From contig JAPPMB010000085.1 of assembly GCA_028819255.1 (NCBI GenBank), positions 1 through 46,845 of the forward strand: a stretch of DNA of 46,845 nt, given 5' to 3'. The DNA is from Bryobacterales bacterium. Lineage in GTDB: Bacteria; Acidobacteriota; Terriglobia; Bryobacterales; UBA6623. Positions within the stretch are counted from its first letter, which is position 1. Every line of letters begins with the position of its first letter. Below the pieces are notes generated by a model. The model was given only the letters and a program-made list of their open reading frames with translations. It was not told the origin of the DNA and made no database searches. Made by a program: the position numbers and the translations under genes. Below are positions 17,379 through 27,311 of this stretch, piece by piece.

Positions 17379-18905
17379 TCAGGCCGGAGAGTCGACTTCC
17401 CAGTCCTGATTGACCTTCCTGCCGTAGTAGGGGTAGTAGTCCCAAGGGGCAGGCTTGCCCAGCGCGCGCGGGTCGCCCGTGCTGGCCAGGTGATTCATCA
17501 GGCGCTCGCGCAGCGAATCCAGCGTTTCCGCAGCTGCCGGTTCCGCGGCGATGTTGCGAAGCTGGCCGGGGTCCTCCCGCAGATCATAGAGTTCGTGCTC
17601 CGGCCGGGTTCCGAATGCCAGCTCGGCGAGACGGTCCACCGCCGGGTTCCCGCGGTGCTCCATCATGAATGTCTTCGTGGGCGAGCTGTCGATTTCGCCG
17701 TACGGAATTCCGCGGGCGCAATCCTTGGCATTGGGCGAGCCGGAAGGCCACCGGGTCGGCTCGAAGTTACGGATGTAGAGGTGATTCTTGTCACGGACCG
17801 CGCGACAGGGGTACCCCTTTCCGCCCCGCCGGCAGCCGTCATGCCGCTCCATCGCGATGAAGGCCGCATCCCGGGACGGGTCGACCTGCCCGCTGCCGCC
17901 CGCCTTCAGAACCGGCACGAGGCTGTGCGAGGTCATGTCCTCGTGAGCCTCAAGGCCGGCGGCCTCGAGGAACGTTGGCGCCATGTCGCTGAGACTGACG
18001 AAATCATCGACAGTGCGTCCCTTCGGCACGGCCCTGGGCCAGCAGACGGCCAGCGGGACGCGACTGCCATAGTCGTAGAGGCTGGCCTTCGCACGGGGAA
18101 ACGGCATTCCATGGTCGCTGGTCACCACCACGATCGTGTTTTCGAGACGCCCGGATTCCTCCAGCAGAGCGAGCGCCCGGCCAACATTGCTGTCGAATCG
18201 CTCGACCTCCACGTAGTAGTCGAGGATGTCGTTGCGGACGACTTCGTGATCCGGCAGATGCGGCGGAACCGCAACCCGTGCAGGATCCTTCCCGGACCTT
18301 GCTCCGGATCCGAGCTCGAACGGGCGATGCGGGTCCCTGCTTCCCAGCCAGAAGCAGAACGGCTGGTCGGAGGGCTGCTGGGCGAAGAACGCATCGAAAC
18401 CATCGAACTGATCGCCGGCGGGGTTCCGCGTCCGGCCTCCCGGCGCCAGCCGGCCCGGCGACCATCCCTTGCTTGTGTGTCCGGTCCTGTAGCCGGCGCC
18501 CTCGAGGACTTCCGTGTAAGTCGCGAACTTGCTCGGAAGCGTGCTATGGATGTTGCCGGCCTCCTCAAGCCGCCAGATCGACTGGCCTGTCAGGATGGCG
18601 CTGCGTGACGGGCCGCACGTCGGCGCGTCACAGTACGCGTTCCGGAACACCACACCATCGGCGGCGACGCGGTCGAAGGCAGGTGTCCTGACAACCTGAT
18701 CCCCCATTGCCCCGGCGTGAAGCCAGGACTGATCGTCCGAGATGCAGAAAAGAATGTTGGGCCGGCCCCCTGACATTCGCCGCTGGCTGCTCGCTGAAAT
18801 TGCCGAGCCGAGGCCCAGGGCCGCGGTCGACAGCCCGAGAAACGACCGTCGGGACGGTCGCGGCAGGCGTTGCTCTTCGGACAGTTGGCGGGCGGTTGAA
18901 TCCAT
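17379..18905 (-). CDS. Sulfatase (type I, Tat-like signal)
   Basis: The protein has 508 residues from ATG 18905. A twin-arginine-like signal SRRSFLGLSTAALGLG spans residues 18-33. The catalytic core PNILFCISDDQS begins at 49 and CGPSR is at 97-101 (Cys97 to be matured to formylglycine). VTSDHGMPFPRAKASLYDYG holds the second metal site. The sequence is a clear paralogue of the 11876-13342 sulfatase, including the unusual SKGWSPG/RKGWGPG and TRNPAG segments. The two probably act on related sulfate esters. The frame remains open far upstream (to 19541), but that portion overlaps the start of the divergent S55 gene and has non-coding composition. Confidence 0.94.
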   Translation of the reverse strand: MDSTARQLSEEQRLPRPSRRSFLGLSTAALGLGSAISASSQRRMSGGRPNILFCISDDQSWLHAGAMGDQVVRTPAFDRVAADGVVFRNAYCDAPTCGPSRSAILTGQSIWRLEEAGNIHSTLPSKFATYTEVLEGAGYRTGHTSKGWSPGRLAPGGRTRNPAGDQFDGFDAFFAQQPSDQPFCFWLGSRDPHRPFELGSGARSGKDPARVAVPPHLPDHEVVRNDILDYYVEVERFDSNVGRALALLEESGRLENTIVVVTSDHGMPFPRAKASLYDYGSRVPLAVCWPRAVPKGRTVDDFVSLSDMAPTFLEAAGLEAHEDMTSHSLVPVLKAGGSGQVDPSRDAAFIAMERHDGCRRGGKGYPCRAVRDKNHLYIRNFEPTRWPSGSPNAKDCARGIPYGEIDSSPTKTFMMEHRGNPAVDRLAELAFGTRPEHELYDLREDPGQLRNIAAEPAAAETLDSLRERLMNHLASTGDPRALGKPAPWDYYPYYGRKVNQDWEVDSPA

Positions 18906-19416
18906 CGCCAGTCTATTGTGGCGTATTGGGGCTGCCGAGAACCGATCAGTAGCCGAGACTGCATGGACCCACGCATGCGGGGGCCGCTCTGTTCGCTGCA
19001 GCGATTCTCCTGGCTGCTGCGGACCAAGTGATACTGCGGGGCAATCCCAACCCGAATCGGGCCGCCAGGAAACAGGCAAGTCCATTTGCCGCGTGCGGAA
19101 CGGACCTTGTCTCCTTGAAGAGAGACTCGCAAGCGGTTCCAAACGCAATCGACCCCAAGTTCTCGCGGCGGCCGGACCGTCCCGATCCTGCGGCACAACG
19201 ATCCGCGTCGAGGACGCGTCGTCCGAGAGAAGTGCATTGGCGGGATCATCACGCGCATCCGGCGTTCGACGATGTTGGCGCCCGCTCCCGCGATCCGCAT
19301 GCCGACCGGGCACTCGAACAGGCACGTCCGGATGGCGACCTCGACCGCAACGGGGTTGAATCGAGCCGCGTCCGCTGGGATGTGGATCGGGTACGGGGCG
19401 AGTAGAATGGTCGTTC
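18906..19416. other. Divergent intergenic region, no supportable gene
   Basis: About 510 nt separate the divergent sulfatase and S55 peptidase genes. Open frames on both strands cross it but lack starts with ribosome sites and have arginine/proline-rich by-product composition. No clear promoter pair or repeat was found. Confidence 0.4.
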
Positions 19417-21171
19417 TTGCGTTCATTTGCGCTGCACCTCCTGGTCACTGGCTGTCTCTGCGCACAAGGCTTCTTTCCGATCGAGGAGATTCGGGCAGGG
19501 CAGTCCGGCACCGGCCGCACAGTCTTTTCCGGCACGGCCATCGAAGAGTTTGATGTCGAGATCCTCGGCGCGCTGAAGAACTACACGGGGCCGAAGTCGT
19601 CGGTCATCCTGGGACGCCTGTCGGGCGGCCCGCTCGAGCGCACCGGCGTGATTTCCGGAATGAGCGGCAGCCCGGTGTACATTGACGGCCGGCTGGCTGG
19701 AGCGGTGGCCTTCATGTATCCGTTCTCGAAAGAGCCGCTGGCCGGCATTCGGCCGATCGGCGAGATGATCGCCGGCTTCGAGGCCGAAGACCCCAAATCC
19801 GCTCTGGCAACGGATCCATTGGACGCGTGGCGCGAGCGCGCGGGGATTCCGCGGCACTTCGTTGGAGGGGCAACCGTCCAGGGAGGTCAGTTTCGTCCGA
19901 TCGCGACGCCGGTGTCGCTCGGCGGCTTTACAGAACGGACGATCGAGGTGTTTGCGGAGGAATTTGAGCGGCTGGGCCTGAGGCCGCTTCAAGGCGTCGG
20001 CGGGGGCCTCAGTGACGACCCCGGGGGAGAGATTGAGCCCGGATCGATGATCAGTGTCGGGCTGATCCGGGGAGACATGAACTTCACGGCGTCAGGCACG
20101 GTCACCCACGTCGATGGCAATCGGGTGTTCGCCTTCGGACATCGCTTTCTCTCCAGCGGCAATACGGAGATGCCGATGATGCGGGCCTCAGTGATGACCC
20201 TGGTCCCGAATCTCAACGCATCGTTCAAGCTGAGCGGCACCGGCTCGCTCATTGGCAAGATTTCCCTGGACCGGGACGCCGGCATCGCCGGAGAGCTGGG
20301 ACCCGGCCCGTCGATGGTGCCGACCGTGGTCCGTGTGGAGCAGGCGGACGGTCGCTCGGCATCCTATCGGATTGAGCTTGTCCGGGACACTCAGCTGACC
20401 CCGTTCCTGCTGCAACTGGCCCTCTATTCCGCGATCAATGTCAGCGAGCGGGCCCTAGGCCCCCAGACTGTAAGAGTCCGGGGAGGCGTCAGGTTCGCAG
20501 GCGGACTGCCGGGACTGGTGCTCGACGACATCTATACGGGGAGCGGAGGCGTCGGCCAGATCGCGGCCCTGTCCACCGCTGCGCCTCTTTCCTACCTGCT
20601 GCAGACAGGACACCAGGGCCTGGAAATCGAGTCCATCCATGTCGATGTCGAGTCCGTCCCGGCCGATGCCTACACGGACCTTGTGCGCGCATGGGTGTCG
20701 AAGACACAGGTGAGGCCGGGCGAGACTGTCGCGATCCGTTTCGCGGCAAAGGGCCCGGATGGAGTCGAGCGGCTCAGGACGCTGCCTTACACCGTTCCGG
20801 TTTCCCAGCCCGCGGGCTCGGTGGAAGTCACGATTGGGGACGCAGTCACCGCCAACCTCCAGCAATGGCGCGGCCTCTTCGCAGGCCGGAAGGTGCGTGA
20901 CGCGACCGCCACGATCCGATTTCTCAACAGTTTGCGCGGCAGCGACAGAGCCTACTTGCGGGTATGGCAGCGCAAGCGGTCGCTCTGGCTTCTTTCCGAC
21001 AAGCTGCCCGCCCCACCCTATTCCCTGCATGCCGTGCTGTCGACGCCGGCCGGACGAGGAGCGGGCGCCTTGAGCGACCTTTCCACTACGCTCGAGGACC
21101 GGATGATCGAAGGGTTCCGCGGCGTCGTCCGAGGGCGGCTGTCGCTGCGCTTCGTGGTCACGGGGAGCTGA
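19417..21171 (+). CDS. SpoIVB-type serine peptidase (S55) domain protein
   Basis: The protein has 584 residues. TTG 19417 is the best start because a short signal peptide (FALHLLVTGCLCAQG) follows; no ATG is available in frame. Residues 26-100 and about 200-290 match the S55 peptidase family (SpoIVB): GRTVFSGTAIEEFDVEILG, RTGVISGMSGSPVYIDG (nucleophile Ser in GMSGSP), and GTVTHVDGNRVFAFGHRF with the catalytic histidine. In spore formers SpoIVB triggers SigK processing. In Acidobacteriota and relatives such proteins are exported and of unknown role. The C-terminal half is beta-rich and unfamiliar. The next gene starts 12 nt after the stop, so the two are probably cotranscribed. Confidence 0.85.
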   Translation: MRSFALHLLVTGCLCAQGFFPIEEIRAGQSGTGRTVFSGTAIEEFDVEILGALKNYTGPKSSVILGRLSGGPLERTGVISGMSGSPVYIDGRLAGAVAFMYPFSKEPLAGIRPIGEMIAGFEAEDPKSALATDPLDAWRERAGIPRHFVGGATVQGGQFRPIATPVSLGGFTERTIEVFAEEFERLGLRPLQGVGGGLSDDPGGEIEPGSMISVGLIRGDMNFTASGTVTHVDGNRVFAFGHRFLSSGNTEMPMMRASVMTLVPNLNASFKLSGTGSLIGKISLDRDAGIAGELGPGPSMVPTVVRVEQADGRSASYRIELVRDTQLTPFLLQLALYSAINVSERALGPQTVRVRGGVRFAGGLPGLVLDDIYTGSGGVGQIAALSTAAPLSYLLQTGHQGLEIESIHVDVESVPADAYTDLVRAWVSKTQVRPGETVAIRFAAKGPDGVERLRTLPYTVPVSQPAGSVEVTIGDAVTANLQQWRGLFAGRKVRDATATIRFLNSLRGSDRAYLRVWQRKRSLWLLSDKLPAPPYSLHAVLSTPAGRGAGALSDLSTTLEDRMIEGFRGVVRGRLSLRFVVTGS

Positions 21172-21182
21172 TCGGGCTTCGC

Positions 21183-23357
21183 ATGCGCTTCCTCCTTCTT
21201 CTCCTTCTGGCTGCATTGCACGCCGGCGTCGCGCCCGCCGCCGGCACCAAGAGCTGGGAACTGTCCCAGTACGCCGACTTTCTGGCGGGAACCTTCAGGG
21301 ACGTTGCCCTGGATCGGGACGGCAGCCTGCGCGTCGCCCCTTCGCTGGACGAGGTGTTCGCGTCCGACCAGGCAGTGGTCTGGTCGATGGCCCTGGACCC
21401 GGACGGCACCGTCTACTTCGGAACGGGACATCAGGGTGCGGTGTTCCGGGTTCCCGCCGGCGGGTCGGGCGAACTGCTCTGGAAGGCCCCGGAAATCGAG
21501 ATTTTCGCTTTGGCTGTGGGGCCGGACGGCCACCTTTATGCCGGATCGTCGCCGAACGGCAAGGTCTACAAGCTGTCGTCGGACGGGGAGGCTTCGGAGT
21601 TCTTCGACCCCGGCGAACAGTACATCTGGTCGCTCGCATTCGACCGCATGGGCCGACTGGCGGTCGGCACTGGCGGAGCCGGGAAGATATACCGCGTCAA
21701 ACCCGACGGGACCGGAGAATCGTGGTTCGAATCGGGACAGCGTCACGTGATGAGCCTGGCGGTTGACTCCGAAGGCAGGCTGCTGGCAGGAACCGATCCG
21801 AACGGCGTTCTCTATCGACTTCAGGGCGACGGCGAGCCGTTCGCCCTCTACGATTCGGACCTTCCGGAGGTGCGATCCGTGGCCGTGGACGCCGACGGCG
21901 GGATCTATTTCGCCGCCATGGGAGGAGGAATGGACCGTCTGCTCCAGGCGATACCAGCGCAGCAGGCCGGCATTCAGGTGCAGGCGGCCTCGTCCGCGGC
22001 GCAGGCCGGCGTTCAGGTCGCCACGCCGCCGGTCGCGTCCTCGGTCACCTACAGCCAGCCGCAAGTGGTCTACGGCGGCGAGCGCGCGGCCTTGATGCGC
22101 CTCGTTGACGGACAGGCGGTGGAGAAAATCTGGTCTTCCACGGAGGAGAACATTCTGGGTCTTGTGATGGACCCGAACTTCCCGTCGAAGGTGCTCGTCG
22201 CGACGGACCAGCAGGGCAGGATCTACCGGACCGGACCGGACCGGCAGCTGAGCCTGCTGTCGCAAACCGGAAAGGCGCAAATGACGGTCCTGCTGCGTTC
22301 GGCTGACGGAGTCTTCGTCGGATCGGCCCACGGCGGAGCCCTCTACCGCCTGAATCCACAGCCCGCTCCGACCGGAGTGTACGAGACCGCACCGCGAGAC
22401 ACGGGCGGCGTCTCGCAGTGGGGACGCCTCTCCTGGCGGGGCACCTCCGGCGGCGATGGCTCGGCAATCGAGATCAACACCCGCAGCGGGAACACATACC
22501 GCCCCGACGAGAGCTGGAGCGGCTGGTCGGAAGGGCTCCCGGACAGTTCTGGAAGCCTCGTGACATCACCTCCCGCAAGGTTCCTGCAGTGGCGGGCCAT
22601 CCTGGCGGGCGACGCCCGTCTGGAGTCGGTCCGCCTGCACTACCTGCCACAGAACTCGGCGCCTGTCGTTCGTTCCGTAAACGTCGTGCCCGAGACGGCG
22701 AAAGCCGATCAGTCGTCCGGCTCGAAGTCGACCGACACGACGAGCAGCTACAGCATCACGGTCTCGGCCTCTGGAAGCTCGTCCGGTCCCCAGGCGACGG
22801 GCGACCGGTCGAACGCGGCCGCGCCGGTCCGCAAGCTCGCGATCGTCTGGGGCGCGGAGGATCCGGACGGCGACGAGCTCAGGGCCGAAGTGTCCTTCCG
22901 AGGTGAGGGCGAGAGCGAGTGGAAGACGATCAAGAAGGACCTGCCGGGCCCTCGGCTCTCGATCGAGAGCGACACGCTGGCCGACGGTCGATACGAGTTC
23001 CGTGTAAGGGTCGACGACGGCAAGGCGAATCCCGAGGAACGTGCGCTCAGTGCCGAGCGGGTCAGCCGGCCGGTGCTTGTCGACCAGACTCCGCCGCTGG
23101 TGCGATCCCTGCAAGCCGGGGAGAGCGGCGAGCTGAGGTTCTCGGCCGAGGATCTCGTGTCCGAGATTCGCGCCGCCGAGTTCGCTGTCGACGCGGGAGC
23201 CTGGAAGCCGGTCCTTTCCGATGACGGCATTCTGGACGGTCCGCGGGAGGAGTTCACCCTGCGCCTCCAGGAGCTCGAGCCTGGCGAGCACCTGGTAGTC
23301 CTCAGGGTCCGGGACACGGCGGGCAACACCGCGCTGGCAAAGTCCCTGGTCCGCTGA
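21183..23357 (+). CDS. Exported beta-propeller protein with fibronectin-like C-terminus
   Basis: The protein has 724 residues from ATG 21183, with a leucine-rich signal peptide (FLLLLLLAALHAGVAPAAG). Residues about 45-420 carry repeated blades of the form 'sla-D-p-dG-t-lyvGt-g-nGkvyrv' (for example LDPDGTVYFGTGHQGAVFRV, VGPDGHLYAGSSPNGKVYKL, VDSEGRLLAGTDPNGVLYRL), a WD40/NHL-like propeller. An Ala/Gln-rich insertion (AQQAGIQVQAASSAAQAGVQV) interrupts the blades near residue 260-290. After that come a sandwich domain (NTYRPDESWSGWSEG) and fibronectin-like or cadherin-like segments (IVWGAEDPDGDELRAEV, DTAGNTALA). It probably acts as a periplasmic or surface binding protein. It is coupled to the S55 peptidase gene, whose substrate or partner it could be (inference). 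Confidence 0.82.
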   Translation: MRFLLLLLLAALHAGVAPAAGTKSWELSQYADFLAGTFRDVALDRDGSLRVAPSLDEVFASDQAVVWSMALDPDGTVYFGTGHQGAVFRVPAGGSGELLWKAPEIEIFALAVGPDGHLYAGSSPNGKVYKLSSDGEASEFFDPGEQYIWSLAFDRMGRLAVGTGGAGKIYRVKPDGTGESWFESGQRHVMSLAVDSEGRLLAGTDPNGVLYRLQGDGEPFALYDSDLPEVRSVAVDADGGIYFAAMGGGMDRLLQAIPAQQAGIQVQAASSAAQAGVQVATPPVASSVTYSQPQVVYGGERAALMRLVDGQAVEKIWSSTEENILGLVMDPNFPSKVLVATDQQGRIYRTGPDRQLSLLSQTGKAQMTVLLRSADGVFVGSAHGGALYRLNPQPAPTGVYETAPRDTGGVSQWGRLSWRGTSGGDGSAIEINTRSGNTYRPDESWSGWSEGLPDSSGSLVTSPPARFLQWRAILAGDARLESVRLHYLPQNSAPVVRSVNVVPETAKADQSSGSKSTDTTSSYSITVSASGSSSGPQATGDRSNAAAPVRKLAIVWGAEDPDGDELRAEVSFRGEGESEWKTIKKDLPGPRLSIESDTLADGRYEFRVRVDDGKANPEERALSAERVSRPVLVDQTPPLVRSLQAGESGELRFSAEDLVSEIRAAEFAVDAGAWKPVLSDDGILDGPREEFTLRLQELEPGEHLVVLRVRDTAGNTALAKSLVR

Positions 23358-23526
23358 CCGGCCGCCGAGGCCCAACCCGATTGTTACCCAACTATTACAT
23401 TGGAGCCGGCGGCAGGCCCGTCCAGGCTGATAAGGTATTCGTGCTGAAGGCGCGGCAGACCGCACGCCTTGACGCGTCGCGTGCCGTCAGCCATCCACCT
23501 CAAGCAGCAGGCAACGGTCCACACAC

Positions 23527-24411
23527 GTGAGCACAGCACAAGAAGCCCCTATCGAATTCGGAATCCGATCGCGACTGAACGTGAGTACGTTCACTGTTCT
23601 TGTCCTGTTCCACGCGGGAGCGGTCGCCGCTCCGTTTTTCTTCACATGGGAGAACCTGATCGCCGCAGGGGTCGTTTACTGGATGGCCGTGAGCTGGGGC
23701 ATCGGCCTCGGTTACCACCGCCTCCACACGCACCGCGGATACCGCGTTCCGAAGTGGATCGAGTACTTCTTCGCCCTGTGCGCGACGCTTGCCCTGGAAG
23801 GCGGCCCCATCTACTGGGTTTCCGCGCACCGCTGCCATCACCAGCATTCGGACACCGACCTGGATCCCCATACGCCGCGCCACGGAGGATTCTGGGCCCA
23901 CATGGGCTGGATCATCTTCGGGAAGACTCTCCACAACAACACGGAGCTGGCCCACAGGTACGCCCCGGACCTGCTCAAGGACCGGTTCTACCGCGTGCTG
24001 AGCAAGTGGCACTGGGTGCCGCTGGTCGTGGTCGGTTTGGTCGCATGGATCCTGGGCGGGTTCGGCATGATGCTCTGGGTCGTTCCGCTGCGCGTCGTGG
24101 TCGGGCTTCACACGACCTGGCTCGTGAACTCGGCGACGCACATGTGGGGCAGCCGCCGATTCGAGACACGGGACGATTCAACCAACCTTTGGTGGGTCGC
24201 CCTGATGACGTTCGGGGAAGGCTGGCACAACAATCACCATGCGAATCCTGTTTCGGCGAGACACGGCATTGCATGGTATGAGTTCGACATCGGCTACATT
24301 CAGATCCGCATCCTCGAACTGCTCGGGATCGCCAAAGCGGTGTACGCCCCAAGTCTCAGGGAGCTTGAGCAAGCCAAGGAACCCTCGGACGCCCTCGAGG
24401 CAGCCGCCTAG
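23527..24411 (+). CDS. Acyl-CoA/fatty-acid desaturase
   Basis: Membrane di-iron delta-9-type desaturase, which introduces a double bond in saturated acyl chains to adjust membrane fluidity. The protein has 294 residues, starting GTG. All three histidine boxes are present: HRLHTH (64-69), HRCHHQH (101-107) and HNNHH (234-238). Hydrophobic segments flank them (about 22-60, 78-92, 163-200), as in stearoyl-CoA desaturases. It stands alone, 170 nt after the propeller gene, with no recognisable partner ferredoxin or reductase nearby. The C-terminus is an Ala/Glu-rich tail. Confidence 0.94.
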   Translation: MSTAQEAPIEFGIRSRLNVSTFTVLVLFHAGAVAAPFFFTWENLIAAGVVYWMAVSWGIGLGYHRLHTHRGYRVPKWIEYFFALCATLALEGGPIYWVSAHRCHHQHSDTDLDPHTPRHGGFWAHMGWIIFGKTLHNNTELAHRYAPDLLKDRFYRVLSKWHWVPLVVVGLVAWILGGFGMMLWVVPLRVVVGLHTTWLVNSATHMWGSRRFETRDDSTNLWWVALMTFGEGWHNNHHANPVSARHGIAWYEFDIGYIQIRILELLGIAKAVYAPSLRELEQAKEPSDALEAAA

Positions 24412-24875
24412 CTCCCGACCAGCTGCGAGCCGCACGAACAACATTCCGGGGCGGCGGCGCGGAGTCCTCGGAAGGTCTCCGCCCCAAACACCCCTCGCTC
24501 CATCCGGTGGCAGGCACTCCCAGACAGCCCGGCAATTCCGACCTGGCATCCAACGGAACAGCCCAATAACCGCCCGCCGAGCTGAGGATTGCCTGCAAGT
24601 GGGGATGACGGGCCGCCGAGCACAGCGGTGCGGCCGCAGCTGGACATCGCGACCAAGAGTGGGATCGCAAGGCGGCTGATGGAGCGGCCGCACTGCAAGG
24701 TGACGGAAATCGGGCTGTCCAATCGACCTACGGGTGCTTGGGAGCGATTACTCGTCCGGATGGCCCGGAGCGCAGGACTGGGATGAGCCAAGCTGTCAGG
24801 CTCACTGACAGCGCACTCTTTGGACCCCGGATGGACGCGTTCCCGAGCGTGCCGGGGACCGGCGAGACCTACGGC
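24412..24875. other. Gap between convergent genes, no supportable gene
   Basis: About 460 nt between the desaturase and the minus-strand barrel gene. Frames present are proline/arginine-rich shadows with no ribosome site or family match I can see. Confidence 0.4.
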
Positions 24876-25700
24876 CTAGAAATACCAGAGCAGGCCGATG
24901 CCGAGAGTGATCGAATCGGGATCCAGGTTGAGTGGCGACGAGACGAACTGCTCGTCGAAGCGAATCACCCTTTCCACGGCGGAATAGTCGGTGATCCGCA
25001 ACTCCGCGCGGATCGAGAACGCCCCTGCTTTCGTCTCGACCCCGCCTCCGACTGTCCACCCATTGAAGGTGTCTCTGAAGCCTTGCGAACCCGATACGAA
25101 GTCCTCGGGCTCTGTGCAGGTGGTCTCAGTCAGGCAACCGCTGTACCGGGACTCGAATCCGGCTCCGAGGCGGCGCAGTCCGATAAGCCCATAAATGCTC
25201 GGTCCGAGCCAGGTGCCAAAGAACGGAATTCCCGCGCCTGCGCGGGCTGTCAGACCAAAACTTCTGTTCCTCTCCAAGGTCCAGTTCTCAGGCCATACCT
25301 CGCCGAGCTGGTTTCTGCCCGCGGAGGCACCCACACCTCCCAAGCCGCCCGAAGCCACGCCTCGGTGCCGCAGCATATCGCCTTCCAGGGCCACGTACAA
25401 TCCCGTCACGCTCAGCGGCACCTTGTATCCCGCAAGAAACCCATAGCTGTAGGCGAACTTGGCTGCCGAGGCCTCGTCTTCGAGTCTTTGGCCTTGATAC
25501 GCCGACAAGTTCTGCGGATTCGTGTTGTCTATGACTTTCTTGTAAAGCACGTTCAGGCGGTCGGCGTAAGCTGAAGCGCCGACATAGATGTCCCCGCCTT
25601 GAAGCGGCACCGAGGCAGCAGTTCCAATGCAGAACCACACCATTAGGCAACGCAGTCCAAACAAGGTTCGCGTGACCTGCACTGGACACTCCCGCTCCAT
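24876..25700 (-). CDS. Outer-membrane beta-barrel protein
   Basis: The protein has 274 residues from ATG 25700, with a signal peptide (LFGLRCLMVWFCIGTAASVPLQG). The mature part alternates short polar and aromatic/glycine strands (YGFLAGYKV, TGLYVALEGDMLRH, FGLTARAGAGIP, SIYGLIGLRRLGAGFES, GWTVGGGVETKAGAFSIRAELRITDY). It finishes with SITLGIGLLWYF, a C-terminal aromatic typical of BAM-assembled barrels of the OmpA/OmpW or 'outer membrane protein beta-barrel' type. One pair of cysteines (CLTETTC) may form a disulfide in an extracellular loop. The role is unknown. It is divergent from the NHL gene across a 466-nt gap. Confidence 0.75.
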   Translation of the reverse strand: MERECPVQVTRTLFGLRCLMVWFCIGTAASVPLQGGDIYVGASAYADRLNVLYKKVIDNTNPQNLSAYQGQRLEDEASAAKFAYSYGFLAGYKVPLSVTGLYVALEGDMLRHRGVASGGLGGVGASAGRNQLGEVWPENWTLERNRSFGLTARAGAGIPFFGTWLGPSIYGLIGLRRLGAGFESRYSGCLTETTCTEPEDFVSGSQGFRDTFNGWTVGGGVETKAGAFSIRAELRITDYSAVERVIRFDEQFVSSPLNLDPDSITLGIGLLWYF

Positions 25701-26166
25701 GAAAAGACTCTACCAGAGGATCAGCCGGTGACTCTCGCATTTTCCAATGCGGGCCCGCTTTGACTCCACGCGACGGTGAGACGGCCTGCACCGCCAAGTC
25801 CCGCTTTCCCCTGGTCCTCGCAGTCGGCCCTCGTCGGGAGCCCTCATTGCGTTGGGCGCGGGAGTGCCTGGTGGCTTCCGCACACAATCCTGGCAGGCGC
25901 CACTGCCCCGCCGGAGCAGTCTCGGCATCGCCAACGCTCCTCCCGGCGAGTCCTCGACCGCAATACGGTAACGCCGTTCGCTTCACGAACATTGCCGGCA
26001 ATTCCGGCCCTTGCACCTCACCATGCCCCCCCCGCAGCCAAGGTGGACGAGCTCCTCTCGAAGGCGGCGCGTCGACCTCATGGTGCCGGTCCGCGCACCG
26101 GCGGCAGGTCGCCAGCCGTCGAGCCGACCTGCGGTTGCCCCGCAGGCGTTGCGCTACGCTGGCTCC
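25701..26166. other. Divergent intergenic region, no supportable gene
   Basis: About 465 nt between the barrel and NHL genes. The only open frames are low-confidence shadows. No near-consensus promoter was identified. Confidence 0.4.
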
Positions 26167-27234
26167 ATGCGGCTGATCCTAGTGCTGGTTCTTGCGGTTC
26201 CCAGCCTCTTCGCGGCGAGAACGGAGACTCTCGCCGGCAACGGCGAGTCCGGGGCCACCGGTGACGGCGGCCCGGCGGTCTCGGCCCAGGTCGGCAATCC
26301 ATACGGGCTCACGCTCGGCCCTGACGGAGCCCTCTATGTTTGCGAAATCGACACGGACAGGGTGCGCCGCATCGACATGCAGGACGGATCCATCTCCACC
26401 GTCGCCGGCACCGGAGAGGTCGGATACTCGGGCGACGGCGGCCCAGCAGCAAATGCCCGGCTCAATGATCCATACGAGGTGCGGTTTGACGCTGACGGCA
26501 ATATGTACTTTGTTGAGATGCTCAATGCAATCGTCCGCAAGGTCGATGCCGGCACGGGCACGATCTCGACGGTCGCAGGCACCGGTGAGCGCGGCTTCTC
26601 GGGCGACGGCGGCCCGGCTTCCGAGGCCACCTTCAACCGGCCTCACTCGATCGCCTTGGACGGCAAGGGCTCCCTCTACATCGCCGACATCGGCAATCAC
26701 CGGATTCGCCGCGTTGACCTGTCCACCGGCACCGTCACCACGTTCGCGGGCACGGGAGAGCGAGCCGGCACGCCGGACGGCGCGCCTGTGGCCGGTACGC
26801 CGTTGAACGGGCCGCGGGCGCTCGCCTTTTCGCCGGACGGCGACATGTTCGTCGCCCTGCGCGAAGGCAACGCCGTCTATCGCATCAACATGCGGGCGAT
26901 GACGCTGCATCACGTCGCGGGAACCGGGGAGAAGGGCTATACGGGTGATGGCGGGCCGGCCTCCACGGCCACCCTGGCAGGGCCCAAGGGCATTGAGATT
27001 GGGCCGGACGCGGCAGTCTACCTGGCCGACACGGAGAACCATGCCATCCGTCGGATTGACTTGAAGACTGCCGTCATCTCGACGGTCGCAGGCGATGGCT
27101 CCCGCCACGACGGCCCCGACGGCGATCCGCTGCGCTGCGGGTTGGACCGACCTCATGGCGTGTTTGTGGATGCGTCCGGAAACGTCTATATCGGGGACAG
27201 CGAGAACCACCGTGTCCGCATCGTCCGGCCGTAG
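26167..27234 (+). CDS. Exported NHL-repeat beta-propeller protein
   Basis: The protein has 355 residues from ATG 26167, followed directly by a signal peptide (LILVLVLAVPSLFA). The frame is open 52 codons further upstream, but that sequence is Pro/Arg-rich and non-coding in look. It has five to six near-identical NHL blades with period about 55 residues. Each contains 'tVAGTGexGySGDGGPAxxAxLxxPxgvxxdxdGnxYxxdxxNxxIRrVd' (for example ISTVAGTGEVGYSGDGGPAA, STVAGTGERGFSGDGGPASE, HHVAGTGEKGYTGDGGPAST). Such proteins are propellers for protein or ligand binding outside the cytoplasm. There is no enzymatic motif. Confidence 0.92.
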   Translation: MRLILVLVLAVPSLFAARTETLAGNGESGATGDGGPAVSAQVGNPYGLTLGPDGALYVCEIDTDRVRRIDMQDGSISTVAGTGEVGYSGDGGPAANARLNDPYEVRFDADGNMYFVEMLNAIVRKVDAGTGTISTVAGTGERGFSGDGGPASEATFNRPHSIALDGKGSLYIADIGNHRIRRVDLSTGTVTTFAGTGERAGTPDGAPVAGTPLNGPRALAFSPDGDMFVALREGNAVYRINMRAMTLHHVAGTGEKGYTGDGGPASTATLAGPKGIEIGPDAAVYLADTENHAIRRIDLKTAVISTVAGDGSRHDGPDGDPLRCGLDRPHGVFVDASGNVYIGDSENHRVRIVRP

Positions 27235-27311
27235 CCCTGCCCGGCGGGTTGTGCCATGATGGCGTCGGACGGATTCCCGATCCTCCCCGGCTGTCCGTCG
27301 AGAAGTTACCC

